NCBI RefSeq assembly: GCF_028890485.2
Contig: NZ_JARCHV010000001.1
Location: forward strand, 1,523,698 to 1,587,697
DNA: 64,000 bases
Reading direction: 5' to 3'
Origin: Planococcus sp. SK3692
GTDB lineage: Bacteria > Bacillota > Bacilli > Bacillales_A > Planococcaceae
In this document: piece after piece, positions 16,279 through 24,921 of the stretch
Position numbering within the stretch: the stretch's first letter is position 1
How the letters are laid out: each line of letters starts with the position of its first letter
Program-made: the position numbers and the translations under genes
Notes under the pieces: model-generated
Seen by the model: only the letters and a program-made list of their open reading frames with translations
Database searches by the model: none
Told to the model about the DNA's origin: nothing

Positions 16279-16310
16279 ATCCATTCCCCCTTTGTTAGCA
16301 TTCTACACGA

Positions 16311-16338
16311 AAAAAAAGAAGCCGGAATTTTCGGCTTC
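16311..16338 (-). terminator. Rho-independent terminator
   Basis: AGAAGCCG-gaatttt-CGGCTTCT with an eight-A run on the plus strand (U-run of the minus transcript), abutting the stop codon of the 99-aa gene. Confidence 0.85.
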
Positions 16339-16638
16339 TCAGTAATTGGCGTTTTTTAGTTTTTTGAAGGTCTTGACGAAACGGTCAGGATCCTTTGGCA
16401 CTTTATAGGTCAAAACCCCGCGATGCGTGTGCAAATATAATAGGTTGGCATCGTCGGAAAAGGTCTTATAGGAAATATCCCAAACATGCATCAAATTGAA
16501 CTCATTTGTCGAAGCGGTCAATTTATCTTCATAGAGGTGAATTTCGTATTCGGTATGGATGATTTTCATCTGGCCGGCTACGATCGAGCGTTCCGTGTCG
16601 ACATAAGTAATGGAAGACAGCAAACTTTTCGGATCCAT
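16339..16638 (-). CDS. Hypothetical protein (99 aa), possible PH-like fold
   Basis: MDPKSLLSSITYVDTERSIVAGQ... is soluble and rich in beta-strand patterning (MKIIHTEYEIHLYEDKLTAS, LLYLHTHRGVLTYKVPKDP). It ends in a helix (DRFVKTFKKLKNAN), the outline of bacterial PH-domain-like small proteins. The ribosome binding site GGGAGG precedes the ATG. Function unknown, and the fold suggestion is weak. Confidence 0.65.
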   Translation of the reverse strand: MDPKSLLSSITYVDTERSIVAGQMKIIHTEYEIHLYEDKLTASTNEFNLMHVWDISYKTFSDDANLLYLHTHRGVLTYKVPKDPDRFVKTFKKLKNANY

Positions 16639-16708
16639 TCGGTTCGCCTCCCGGCTGTTTTCCTAAAGTCTACTGTACCTGCGCGCGACTATGCAACTGA
16701 AACGCAGC

Positions 16709-17617
16709 CTAGATCTCGTCGAAATATTCGTTTATCAAATCGCCGCACACCCCAATGGCTGCGGCACTGCCTTCCCCGGCTGCGATGACAAGCTGCGACG
16801 GGACGATCAACGAAGCATCGCCTGCAGCGTAAACATTCCACACATTTGTCCGCCCGTAATCGTCCGTCAAGATTCCGCCGTGCTCGTTTTGTTTACAGCC
16901 GAGCTCTTTCGCGAAATTGGTCGCATGGCTCCATAAAGGTGTAACGAACCCGGCACTGCGGTCGATCAAGGTGCCATCTTCCAGCCGGACGCTTTGCAAC
17001 TTGCCGTCTTCCCCTTCCAAGCCGGAAATTGTATCTTCGTAAACTTTAATACCTTTGGCGAGCAGCTTTTGCTTTTCCTCTTCTTCCAGACGCCCTTCAC
17101 CGTTCGTGAAGACCGCCAAATCCCGGCTCCAGGTGTAGACTTCCTTCGCTAGCGTAAATACTTTTTTATCGGCAATGACCGCTAGCGGCTGGTCGCGCAT
17201 TTCCCAACCATCGCAAAAAGGGCAGCTGAACAAGCTGGTGCCGTAGAACTTCTCGATATCCGGCACATTCGGCAACTCTTCTTTCAACCCTGCGGCAATA
17301 ATGATTTTGATGCTATGAAAAACTTTGCCACTGGCGGTTGTCAATTGGTAATGGGTTTCAGAAATGCGGTCGATGTTGACGACGCGTTCGTTTTCCGTTT
17401 TGACGCTTCCGTATTTGCGGAGCTCCTCGTGGCCGAGCCGCTTGAATTCTTCTGGGCAAATGCCGTCCCTTGTAATGAACCCATGCGCTTCGCAGGTCAC
17501 CAAATTGCGCCCATGGTTATCATCAAACAACACTGCATTCTTTCTCGAACGGCCAAGAACCAATGCAGCATTCAAACCTGCAGGGCCTCCGCCGATAATG
17601 GCACAATCGTATAGCAT
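16709..17617 (-). CDS. Thioredoxin-reductase-like FAD/NAD(P) oxidoreductase
   Basis: 302-residue flavoprotein of the TrxB fold. The FAD motif is CAIIGGGPAGLNAALVLGRS. A redox-active dithiol CPFC (Cys132, Cys135) lies in SCPFCDGWEMRDQ, and the C-terminal FAD motif is NVYAAGDASLIVPSQLVIAAGEG. The NAD(P) region (LAVIADKKVFTLAKEVYTW) departs from the usual GxGxxA. It differs from housekeeping TrxB and belongs to the group with CPFCDGWE whose partner is unknown. The start at 17617 is favoured by spacing to AAAAGG. Confidence 0.85.
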   Translation of the reverse strand: MLYDCAIIGGGPAGLNAALVLGRSRKNAVLFDDNHGRNLVTCEAHGFITRDGICPEEFKRLGHEELRKYGSVKTENERVVNIDRISETHYQLTTASGKVFHSIKIIIAAGLKEELPNVPDIEKFYGTSLFSCPFCDGWEMRDQPLAVIADKKVFTLAKEVYTWSRDLAVFTNGEGRLEEEEKQKLLAKGIKVYEDTISGLEGEDGKLQSVRLEDGTLIDRSAGFVTPLWSHATNFAKELGCKQNEHGGILTDDYGRTNVWNVYAAGDASLIVPSQLVIAAGEGSAAAIGVCGDLINEYFDEI

Positions 17618-17691
17618 AGCGTTCATCCTTTTCTACTTTCGTTTTCCTCCCCTCTTCCCGGTTCGTATTTGCATTAAACAGAGGAAGTATC

Positions 17692-17737
17692 TAAAAAACC
17701 GATTGACCAGGAGTTCTCCCGGACAATCGGTTTTTAA
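17692..17737 (-). terminator. Terminator of hisC
   Basis: AAAAAACCGATTG...CAATCGGTTTTT with a nested CCaggagttctcCCGG-like loop. Confidence 0.8.
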
Positions 17738-17760
17738 ACGCAGGCTTCGTGCCGCCCGCT

Positions 17761-18864
17761 TTATTTTTGGATCAATTCACGCAATGCCCCGACAAAGAAT
17801 TCGTTTTCTTCCTCGGTGCCGACTGAAACCCTCACGTATTCCGGGAGGCCCCACCCTTTGCCGTACCGGACGATCACGCCTTTTTTCATCAGGTCCTGGT
17901 AAAGCGTCTCGCCTTCTTCGCCCAGTTTGACCAACACGAAATTTGCCATGCTCTTCGTATATGGAAGGCCCAGTTCTTCAAATGCTTCATAAAGAAACTC
18001 ACGTCCGCGGCTATTCGCCTCGCGGGATTGGGTCACATGTTCATGGTCTGTCACTGCCGCCGTCGCAGCGAGCTGTGCCAGCGTATTGACATTGAACGGC
18101 TCTTTCACTTTCAGGATCGACGTAATGATCGAATCCGCCGCAAGGCCGAAACCGACGCGCACCCCAGCAATGCCATAGATTTTCGAGAAAGTTTTCAAAG
18201 TCAGCAACGGATAGCCTTGGCGAATGAATTCGGTGCCGTCCGTATAATCTTCCGCGTCTGCATAGTGGCTATATGCCGCATCAAAGACCACCAATATGTC
18301 TCCTACAGCGTCCAATAATTTTTGGACATCCTGTTTCTTCATATAAGTTCCGGTCGGGTTGTTCGGCGAGCAGATGTAGATGATTTTCGTCTTGTCGGTC
18401 ACTGCCGCAATCATGGCATCGACATCAAATGCGAAACCTTGTGCAAACGGCACTTTCACGACTTTTGCGCCCATGATATGCGCGCCGAAATCGTATTCGC
18501 TGAACGATGGGTCGGGTACAACGATTTCATCGCCCTCCTCCAAGAACGCCTCCGAAATAAGCGTAATCAATTCGTCTGCGCCATTTGTCGGAATGACTTG
18601 ATTTTTCTCGACGCCATGCTCTTTTGCAATTGCTTCCTTTAAATCACTCGCATCCGCATCCGGGTAGCGGTTTAGGCCGAGTACGCCTTGTTCGATGGCC
18701 GCAACAGCCTTCTTCGACGGGCCAAGCGGGTTTTCATTGGATGCCAGCTTAATGACGCGCTCCAAGCCCAGTTCTTGCTGCACTTCCCAAATCGGCTTGC
18801 CTGGTGAGTAAGGCTGGATTTGATCCAAGGTTTTGCGTGCTTTGATATTCTCCAAATTCGCCAT
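17761..18864 (-). CDS. hisC: Histidinol-phosphate aminotransferase
   Basis: 367-residue class-I PLP aminotransferase converting imidazole-acetol phosphate to histidinol phosphate. In Bacillales it also transaminates prephenate and aromatic keto acids. PLP Lys228 lies in LKTFSKIYGIAGVRVG. The phosphate-contact region is ASNENPLGPSKKAVAAI, and SPNNPTGT and FDAAYSHY are present. The start at 18864 follows GGAGG. It is isolated from a his operon; aromatic biosynthesis may be its main job. No leader element is visible upstream (18865-19090). Confidence 0.9.
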   Translation of the reverse strand: MANLENIKARKTLDQIQPYSPGKPIWEVQQELGLERVIKLASNENPLGPSKKAVAAIEQGVLGLNRYPDADASDLKEAIAKEHGVEKNQVIPTNGADELITLISEAFLEEGDEIVVPDPSFSEYDFGAHIMGAKVVKVPFAQGFAFDVDAMIAAVTDKTKIIYICSPNNPTGTYMKKQDVQKLLDAVGDILVVFDAAYSHYADAEDYTDGTEFIRQGYPLLTLKTFSKIYGIAGVRVGFGLAADSIITSILKVKEPFNVNTLAQLAATAAVTDHEHVTQSREANSRGREFLYEAFEELGLPYTKSMANFVLVKLGEEGETLYQDLMKKGVIVRYGKGWGLPEYVRVSVGTEEENEFFVGALRELIQK

Positions 18865-19093
18865 TATGTACGCCTCCGTCATCTATTTTTAATAATACTG
18901 AATGAATATGTACTGCCATCAATAATGATACCATTAAAGCTGGATTTCCTGCATATCCACCTTAGTTAAAGCAAAATAATAGTCTCTATTATTACAGAAA
19001 AACCCGTTTCCTGAAAGGGGCACGGCCTACAATTTGAAACCCTTACCTAAATGTGGTTTACTTTAACGAGACTGACGAAAGAGGAGTTTTCAC

Positions 19094-19855
19094 ATGATTA
19101 AAAAAATGACATTTATTTTTGCCCCATTCGCCCTCGCCTTAGTGCTCGGCGCATGTTCTGATAATGAAGAATCCACCGCAAACGAAGAAACATCAGCTCC
19201 TGAGACTGAACAAGCAGAAGGAACTGAAGAAGCAGCAGGAAGCGAAGAAGCAGCTCCTGCCGAATCGGCGCTCGAATTGCCTGAAGAAGACGCCGTCGTA
19301 GCAGTTGTCAATGGCGAAGAAATCCAAGGCAAAGTATACAATAGCGTCGCCCGCCAATTCGAATCGACATTGACTTCACAAGGACAAGATCCTTCAACTG
19401 AAGAGAACCTTCAATTGATCGAAGATGAAGCGATGTCCGTTGTCATCGGAAACGCTGTACTGTTGCAGGATGCCAAGGAAAAAGGCCACGAAGCGGATGA
19501 TGCCGTCGTAGAAGAGCGCATGGAAGAATTGAAAGCTAACTTTGAGGACGAAGACGCCATGAACGAAGCACTGGCTGAAACCGGCTTTACTATGGAAGAA
19601 ATGGAAGAGCAATTGCGTGAGCAGCTCGTCTACGAAAGTTATATGGAAGAAGAAATCGATTCACCTGAAGTGACGGACGAAGAAGTCCAGACAGCTTATG
19701 ACCAATTCGTTGAAAGCTCAGAAGAAGAAGCACCGGCTTTTGAAGAAATGGAACCGACCATCCGCCAGTCATTGCAAGAACAAAAAGACCAGGAAGCTAC
19801 TTTCGCGCGTGTAGAGGAATTGCGTGAAGCAGCTGAAATCGAAGTGAAACTTTAA
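19094..19855 (+). CDS. SurA/PrsA-N-like lipoprotein
   Basis: 253-residue secreted lipoprotein: signal peptide with lipobox LVLGAC (acylated Cys ~21), a long Glu/Ala/Ser acidic linker to ~65, then a helical SurA_N-like chaperone domain starting VVAVVNGEEIQGKVYNSVARQ. The PPIase (rotamase) domain present in PrsA is missing. It is probably a foldase or chaperone at the membrane-wall interface, but without isomerase activity. GAGGAG lies 7 nt before the ATG; a possible TTGAAA-17-TTTACT promoter is near 19032-19060. Confidence 0.8.
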   Translation: MIKKMTFIFAPFALALVLGACSDNEESTANEETSAPETEQAEGTEEAAGSEEAAPAESALELPEEDAVVAVVNGEEIQGKVYNSVARQFESTLTSQGQDPSTEENLQLIEDEAMSVVIGNAVLLQDAKEKGHEADDAVVEERMEELKANFEDEDAMNEALAETGFTMEEMEEQLREQLVYESYMEEEIDSPEVTDEEVQTAYDQFVESSEEEAPAFEEMEPTIRQSLQEQKDQEATFARVEELREAAEIEVKL

Positions 19856-19860
19856 TTCTC

Positions 19861-19893
19861 AAAAACCCCTACCGCAATCGGTAGGGGTTTTTT
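19861..19893. terminator. Bidirectional terminator
   Basis: AAAAACCCCTACCG-caat-CGGTAGGGGTTTTTTT between convergent genes. Confidence 0.92.
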
Positions 19894-19911
19894 TGGTCTT
19901 ACAGCCATTAT

Positions 19912-20196
19912 CTATTCAGCGAGACGCTCTTTGCAAAAAGCCAAGACTTCCTGTTCTTCCTCTTCGTCTAACGCAAAATCAAGCGGCTTTTCACTGTCAT
20001 TGTCGATAAAATGATAATCCGCGATGCGCGCATTGCCATCTTCAACTGCCAGAATCAGGCGCAGGTCGAGCCCGCCCGGACGGTACAGTTCGTCTTCCTC
20101 GTCCACTTTGATCGCCATTGTGTACTCATAACGTTCACCTGTCAGGATGCCGGTCGGGTCTTGCAATTTTTCAACTTCGTAATTAATGATTTCCAT
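19912..20196 (-). CDS. Hypothetical protein, DUF6509-like (94 aa)
   Basis: Small acidic cytosolic protein starting MEIINYEVEKLQDPTGILTGERYEYTMAI, ending DEEEEQEVLAFCKERLAE. The start of strand-rich VEKLxDPxGIL...GxRYE resembles the uncharacterised DUF6509 family as I remember it. GGAGGTG lies 6 nt before the ATG. Monocistronic. No function can be assigned. Confidence 0.75.
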   Translation of the reverse strand: MEIINYEVEKLQDPTGILTGERYEYTMAIKVDEEDELYRPGGLDLRLILAVEDGNARIADYHFIDNDSEKPLDFALDEEEEQEVLAFCKERLAE

Positions 20197-20327
20197 TATT
20201 GCACCTCCATTGCTCTATTCTAGCTTTCATCTGGCCATTTGAATAGCATCGTGGAAAGGTTTGGCGTTTAAGTGTACACGATACGGGAAAACAGCAAACA
20301 GACATAAAAAATTAGGAGTGGATTTTG

Positions 20328-20972
20328 ATGAACGTATTAGTTTTGGGAGCAAATGGCCAAGTAGGCCGCCACATTGTAGAAGAATTAACCGAAAAAGGCC
20401 ATGACGCGGTAGCGATGATCCGCAAAGAAGAACAGCGCGCAGAAATGGAAAAACGCGGCGCGAAGAAAATCGTCCTTGGCGATTTGGAAAAAGACTTCAG
20501 CCATGCATTCGAAAATGTCGACGCAGTCATTTTCGCAGCAGGCTCAGGCCCGAAAACAGGCCCTGACAAGACTTTGACCATCGATCTATGGGGCTCTGTC
20601 AAAGCAGCGGATTACGCGAAACAAAAAGGCGTTAAACGTTTCGTCCAGCTCGGCTCGGTCGGATCTGACGACCCGGATGCCGGCGGCGAGGAAATGAAGC
20701 CTTACCTGGTAGCCAAGCGCACAGCAGATGACCTTCTTGAACAGAGTGGTCTCGATTATACAATTGTCCGTCCAGGCCCATTATCGGATGATGAGAAAAC
20801 TGGCCATATCGAAGCAGCCACGCACTTTGAGTCTTTCGAAAACCGTGCGATTCCACGCGCAGATGTAGCACGTACACTTGCTGAAGTGGTGGACCGTAAA
20901 AATACCTACGGAAAAGTCTTCGAAATTCTTCAAGGCGAAGCTGAAATCGCCCAGGAACTCGACCGCCTGTAA
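20328..20972 (+). CDS. NAD(P)-binding atypical SDR (YhfK-like)
   Basis: 214-residue atypical short-chain dehydrogenase (SDR5-like). The dinucleotide motif VLVLGANGQVGRHIVEEL is followed by AMIRKEEQRAEMEKRGAKKIVLGDLE and the substrate-side LVAKRTADDLLEQSGLDYTIVRPGPL. It lacks the classical YxxxK. Probably an NAD(P)H-dependent reductase, or a nucleotide-sensing protein of unknown substrate, as for B. subtilis YhfK. The ATG at 20328 fits AGGAGTGG. Confidence 0.85.
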   Translation: MNVLVLGANGQVGRHIVEELTEKGHDAVAMIRKEEQRAEMEKRGAKKIVLGDLEKDFSHAFENVDAVIFAAGSGPKTGPDKTLTIDLWGSVKAADYAKQKGVKRFVQLGSVGSDDPDAGGEEMKPYLVAKRTADDLLEQSGLDYTIVRPGPLSDDEKTGHIEAATHFESFENRAIPRADVARTLAEVVDRKNTYGKVFEILQGEAEIAQELDRL

Positions 20973-21042
20973 GCTTTAGGCGGATGGCGTTCACGGCATT
21001 TCTATGGTAGACTAGCTTTACGATAATAGAGGACGTGATAAC

Positions 21043-21420
21043 ATGATTAATATTCAAGTACCGAAAGCTGACATTACTATCACTCAGCGCAAACAAGAAA
21101 TTCAAGGCGATGAAGCAGTCATCAAACCGCTATACGGGTTTATCGACTTGCATGAAATTCCGCGTGATAAAGGCGGCATCATCCAATTCTTCAACCACAG
21201 CGGCGAGCTTTTGTTTGTCGGCAAAGCCCGCAAACTGCGCCAGCGTGTGAAAAAGCATTTTGAAGATAACGTCTCGCCATTGAAAAACCATCGCGATGAA
21301 GTCCATCGCATTGCAGTTTCCATTGTGGAAGACCCAATGGAACGCGAAATTTATGAGACTTACCTGATCAATACAGGAAAAGCGAAATACAACGTCGATA
21401 AAGTATTTTATCGCGACTAA
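21043..21420 (+). CDS. GIY-YIG-type nuclease-domain protein
   Basis: 125 residues. YGFIDLHEIPRDKGGIIQFFNHSGELLFVGKARKLRQRVKKHF shows the GIY-YIG/UvrC-N layout of two strands, VGKA and a basic helix. The canonical GIY and YIG triplets are degenerate (YGF and LFVG). A downstream Glu in PMEREIYETYLI could be the metal ligand. It is usually annotated as a nucleotide excision repair endonuclease-like protein; catalytic competence is uncertain. It lies ~70 bp after the SDR gene and may share its transcript. Confidence 0.8.
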   Translation: MINIQVPKADITITQRKQEIQGDEAVIKPLYGFIDLHEIPRDKGGIIQFFNHSGELLFVGKARKLRQRVKKHFEDNVSPLKNHRDEVHRIAVSIVEDPMEREIYETYLINTGKAKYNVDKVFYRD

Positions 21421-21424
21421 GACA

Positions 21425-21456
21425 AACGGGCGCTCCCGACAGAGCGCCCGTTTTTT
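21425..21456 (+). terminator. Rho-independent terminator
   Basis: AACGGGCGCTC-ccgaca-GAGCGCCCGTTTTTT. Confidence 0.92.
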
Positions 21457-21588
21457 CTATATGGGATTGTAAACAAGCTTCTTTAGACAGTTGCATTCAA
21501 TCAAATTCAAATAAACCTTTTTCCAGGTTTTATGAGACTCTGAAAAAGGAATAGTACTGTAAAATCACGCTCTTTGGAGGAACTCAAT

Positions 21589-22443
21589 ATGTCCACACAC
21601 GCCAAGCCAGTCCCAGCGGCCGATTGCCGCAGCGAATACGACACACTGCGCCATGTGCTCCTATGCCCACCGCGCTTCATGGAAATTCGAGACGTCATTA
21701 ACGATGTACAAAAACGCTATAAAGAAGAAAACATTGACGTAACGGAAGCTTTACGCCAGCATTCTGCCTTTGTTGAGGCATTGGCTGCGGAGGGCATCGA
21801 CACGGCTTTTTTAGAAGCCTCTGAAGAATATCCGGAGCAAGTGTTCACACGTGACATCGGCTTCACGATCGGCGACACAGTGTTCATCAGCGAGATGGCT
21901 GCAAATGTCCGCCAAGGGGAAGAACAAGTCCTGCAAAACTGGCTCGCTGAAAAAGGCGTCCGCTTCAAGCATTTGCCGGGACACCGCATCGAAGGCGGCG
22001 ATGTCATGGTCGATCAGGATACGGTGTTCGTCGGTATCAGCAGCCGCACTTCCGAAGAAGCGATTGAAGAATTACAGCGGCATATGCCGAATTTCCGCGT
22101 CGTCCCTCTCCGACTCAATGAAAAATACTTGCATCTCGATTGCGTTTTCAATATTTTATCACCGACCGAAGCGCTGATTTTTCCGGAAGCGCTGGAACAA
22201 GCATCAATTGACATGTTGAGTGAGCGTTATACGCTGATCCCTGTTGAATCGGATGAACAATTCAAACTCGGTACGAATGTGCTGTCGATCGGCGGCCGCC
22301 GCATCTTCAGCCAGCCGCAAAACACCAAGGTCAATAAACAGCTGCGCGAACACGGCTTCCGCGTGATTGAAACCGACTTCTCGGAAATCATCAAATCCGG
22401 TGGCGCTTTCCGCTGCTGCACGATGCCTGTCGCCAGAGGATAG
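21589..22443 (+). CDS. Amidinotransferase / dimethylarginine dimethylaminohydrolase family protein (YkgA-like)
   Basis: 284-residue guanidino-group-modifying enzyme of the pentein fold. Visible features are FTRDIGFTIGD (substrate carboxylate and acid cluster), the HRIEGGDVMV block, catalytic His in KYLHLDCVFNIL, and the nucleophile in the C-terminal GGAFRCCTMP (Cys276 or 277). The reaction may be hydrolysis of methylarginine or a related guanidine; the substrate is not determined. The ATG at 21589 is set by TTTGGAGG. Monocistronic. Confidence 0.87.
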   Translation: MSTHAKPVPAADCRSEYDTLRHVLLCPPRFMEIRDVINDVQKRYKEENIDVTEALRQHSAFVEALAAEGIDTAFLEASEEYPEQVFTRDIGFTIGDTVFISEMAANVRQGEEQVLQNWLAEKGVRFKHLPGHRIEGGDVMVDQDTVFVGISSRTSEEAIEELQRHMPNFRVVPLRLNEKYLHLDCVFNILSPTEALIFPEALEQASIDMLSERYTLIPVESDEQFKLGTNVLSIGGRRIFSQPQNTKVNKQLREHGFRVIETDFSEIIKSGGAFRCCTMPVARG

Positions 22444-22446
22444 AAC

Positions 22447-22482
22447 AAAAAAAGCTGCCCGCACCAGCGGGCAGCTTTTTTT
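22447..22482. terminator. Bidirectional terminator (YkgA-like / trpG)
   Basis: AAAAAAGCTGCCCGC-acca-GCGGGCAGCTTTTTTT between convergent genes. It ends the trpEG transcript. Confidence 0.92.
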
Positions 22483-22494
22483 ATGTCTTCCTCT

Positions 22495-23103
22495 TTATTC
22501 ACGATCGGCTTGCTGCGTATGCAAGCGGCTTTCGCGCGCAAGTTCCACAAATCTTGCCATCATGTCGGTTCCTTCCGGCGTCCCGATCGATTCCGGATGA
22601 AACTGCAGCCCGTAGACAGGGTACTCTTTAAGCTTGATGGCCATGACAGTGCCATCATCCAGCGCTTCTGCCTGCACGTCAAAACAGTCAGGCATGGAGG
22701 CTTTTTCGATCGCTAGCGAATGATAGCGCATGACTGGGACGCGCTCTTGCATTCCCGTGAACAAATCCGTTCCGCTATGGGACAGTTCGGAAACTTTCCC
22801 GTGCCGGATGACCGGTGCTTCGGTCACGCGCCCTCCAAATGCTTCTCCCAGCAATTGCTGGCCAAGGCAGATGCCAAGGATCGGCACATCGCGGTGGAGC
22901 GCACGGATCAACTCAATCGATTCAGGGACATCTCTCGGATGGCCCGGGCCTGGGGACAAGATAATCGCCTGCGCTTGTTTGTCGCGGATTTCATCCAGGC
23001 TTAATTGACCGTAACGCACAACTTCCACCTCTTCGCCGAGAGCTGCGACCGCTTGATAAATATTATATGTGAATGAATCGTAATGATCGATTAGGAGAAT
23101 CAT
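22495..23103 (-). CDS. trpG: Anthranilate synthase component II (glutamine amidotransferase)
   Basis: 202-residue class-I glutamine amidotransferase delivering ammonia to TrpE. The nucleophile lies in ILGICLGQQLLGEAFGG, and the GPGHPRDV and GLQFHPES triad regions are present. It overlaps trpE by 4 nt (ATGA). In many Bacillales one protein serves both TrpE and PabB, so a dual PabA role is possible. The Trp T-box ahead of trpE argues for tryptophan control. No trpDCFBA follows; a terminator comes first. Confidence 0.9.
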   Translation of the reverse strand: MILLIDHYDSFTYNIYQAVAALGEEVEVVRYGQLSLDEIRDKQAQAIILSPGPGHPRDVPESIELIRALHRDVPILGICLGQQLLGEAFGGRVTEAPVIRHGKVSELSHSGTDLFTGMQERVPVMRYHSLAIEKASMPDCFDVQAEALDDGTVMAIKLKEYPVYGLQFHPESIGTPEGTDMMARFVELARESRLHTQQADRE

Positions 23104-24452
23104 CCGAACACCTCCGTCAACGAACGCGCTTTATGGAGCGTTTCCTCGTATTCGGCTTGCGGTTCGGAATCGAAGACGATACCTGCTCCCGCTTGGACGT
23201 GGACAGCGCCATCTTTAACCACGAATGTCCGGATGGCGAGCGCCACATCGAGATTGCCATTAAAGCCAAGATAGCCGACAGCACCGCCGTAGACACCGCG
23301 CCGCTCTTCCTCAAATTGCTGGATGAGCTGCAGCGCACGCACTTTAGGGGCGCCGGATACCGTGCCAGCCGGCAGGCAGGACACAAGTGCATCTAGCGGA
23401 TGCATCGCGCCTTCTAATTCACCGGTCACTTCCGATACGATATGCATGACGTGCTGATATTTTTCGATGACCATGTATTTCGGAATCGCGACCGTGCCGA
23501 CTTTTGCGACGCGGCCGACGTCATTGCGGCTGAGGTCAACGAGCATTTGATGTTCCGCGCGCTCTTTTTCGTCCGCCAGCAATTCGTTCTCAAGCGCTGT
23601 ATCTTCCGCTTCCGTCTTGCCGCGTTTTCTTGTACCGGCAATTGGATTGGTGACCATCTCGCCTCCACGGATCGTCAATAAGCTTTCGGGTGACGCGCCG
23701 ACGACGGCATAGTCGCCAAAATCGATGTAAAACTGATAAGGCGACGGATTTTGCTTACGGAGTTTTCGATATAAAGTGAAAGCATCGCCTCGGTAGTCCG
23801 CAGACAAACGCTGCGACAACACCAACTGGAACACTTCCCCTTTGCGGATTTCCTGTTTGGCCAGTTCGACTTGTTCGCGGAACCGTTCAGCGGTCGTGGC
23901 TGAATGGAAATTTAATGTTTGCGGCTGGTCGCCCGGCTCTTTCTCCGCCGGCCGCTCAAGCTGCTCTGCGATTTCAGCTGCACGCCCTTCAAACGAGATC
24001 ACCGTCACATCATGGCGGACATGATCGAACACGACGATTGTTTCGTATAGCTGTAAATGGATGTCCGGCATGTTCAGGCTGTCTTTCCGGGCGCTTTTGA
24101 CCGGCTCGTACGCCGCGATGGCATCATAACCGATATACCCGATCGCCCCGCCGGTAAATGGCAAGCCTTCAATATCGTGATCGTCTTTTGGCATCAATTC
24201 CTTGATCCGTTCGAGCGGGCGCCCTTGTTCTATTGAACGTTTGCCGCTCCGGTAATCAATCACTTCCAATTGATCTTTCAACCCGATAAACGCTTTGGAC
24301 GGATCTGCCGCAATAAACGAATAGCGGCCGCTTGCGCTCGTTTTCAACGAGCTCTCCAACAAGCATTTGTATGGCCCTTGCAAACGTTGGAACACCATAA
24401 TCGGCGTCAAGCTATCTCCTTCTACTTTCTTGATCTGTACATCTCTTCTCAT
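23100..24452 (-). CDS. trpE: Anthranilate synthase component I
   Basis: 450-residue chorismate-utilising enzyme: chorismate plus ammonia to anthranilate. The C-terminal catalytic blocks are PYQFYIDFGDYAVVGASPE, NPIAGTRKRGKTEAEDTALENELLADEKERAEHQMLVDLSRNDVGRV, CLPAGTVSGAPKVRA and RGVYGGAVGYLGFNGNLD. The N-terminal LLESS (inhibitor Trp site) is present. ATG 24452 is used; an upstream ORF extension runs through the T-box leader and is spurious. Control by a Trp-specific T-box is strongly supported. Confidence 0.93.
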   Translation of the reverse strand: MRRDVQIKKVEGDSLTPIMVFQRLQGPYKCLLESSLKTSASGRYSFIAADPSKAFIGLKDQLEVIDYRSGKRSIEQGRPLERIKELMPKDDHDIEGLPFTGGAIGYIGYDAIAAYEPVKSARKDSLNMPDIHLQLYETIVVFDHVRHDVTVISFEGRAAEIAEQLERPAEKEPGDQPQTLNFHSATTAERFREQVELAKQEIRKGEVFQLVLSQRLSADYRGDAFTLYRKLRKQNPSPYQFYIDFGDYAVVGASPESLLTIRGGEMVTNPIAGTRKRGKTEAEDTALENELLADEKERAEHQMLVDLSRNDVGRVAKVGTVAIPKYMVIEKYQHVMHIVSEVTGELEGAMHPLDALVSCLPAGTVSGAPKVRALQLIQQFEEERRGVYGGAVGYLGFNGNLDVALAIRTFVVKDGAVHVQAGAGIVFDSEPQAEYEETLHKARSLTEVFG

Positions 24453-24493
24453 CTCGGCTCCACTCCTCTTTCTTCCGGACACCGCCGGGTCAA

Positions 24494-24728
24494 TACAAAA
24501 AGCCCCCTGCACGAAATAGATCATTTCGTACAGAGGACGGATCGACCGCGGTGCCACCTCATCTTGAAGCTCTCAGCTTCCACTTGAACCCCAATAACGC
24601 GGGGCAGACGGGCCTTCTTTCAGATGGCCACTCATAAGTCCATTCACGCATATGCCACACCGGTTCCCAGCTATCCCCGGCTCTCTGTCAGAAGCTATCC
24701 ATGCGCTACTTTTCTTAGTCAACGTTTT
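24494..24728 (-). ncRNA. Tryptophan-specific T-box leader of trpEG
   Basis: On the minus strand, Stem I contains AGAGAG (AG bulge) and the GGTG apical motif. The specifier context is GAA-TGG-A (TGG at 24642-24640, tryptophan). The T-box AGGTGGCACCGCGG (24559-24546) is followed by a terminator hairpin TCTGTACGAAATG/ATTTCGTGCAGG with a U-run (24538-24494). Uncharged tRNA-Trp should pair with TGG and the T-box and switch to the antiterminator. This leader accounts for most of the 24453-24921 gap. The remainder is the AT-rich promoter region of the sugar-binding-protein gene. Confidence 0.92.
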
Positions 24729-24921
24729 TGAATGTGGCGCTTTGTTTCCGCAGCCCTATAAGGTTGCCGCGCAATTAAAAGCTTGTGACCATCTTATGGA
24801 ATTCAGCGCCGTCTGTCAACTGAAAGCAAACACTTAATTTAGATAATTCTGTATTTATATGGGGATTTGGGTTATAAATATAGTAGAAGAATGTTTCTAA
24901 AATCGAAGGGGGTATCAGAAA

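Noticed and set aside
24453-24557. N-terminal extension of TrpE by 35 residues
   Set aside because: The extension is translated T-box leader RNA, including the terminator; ATG 24452 has the ribosome binding site.
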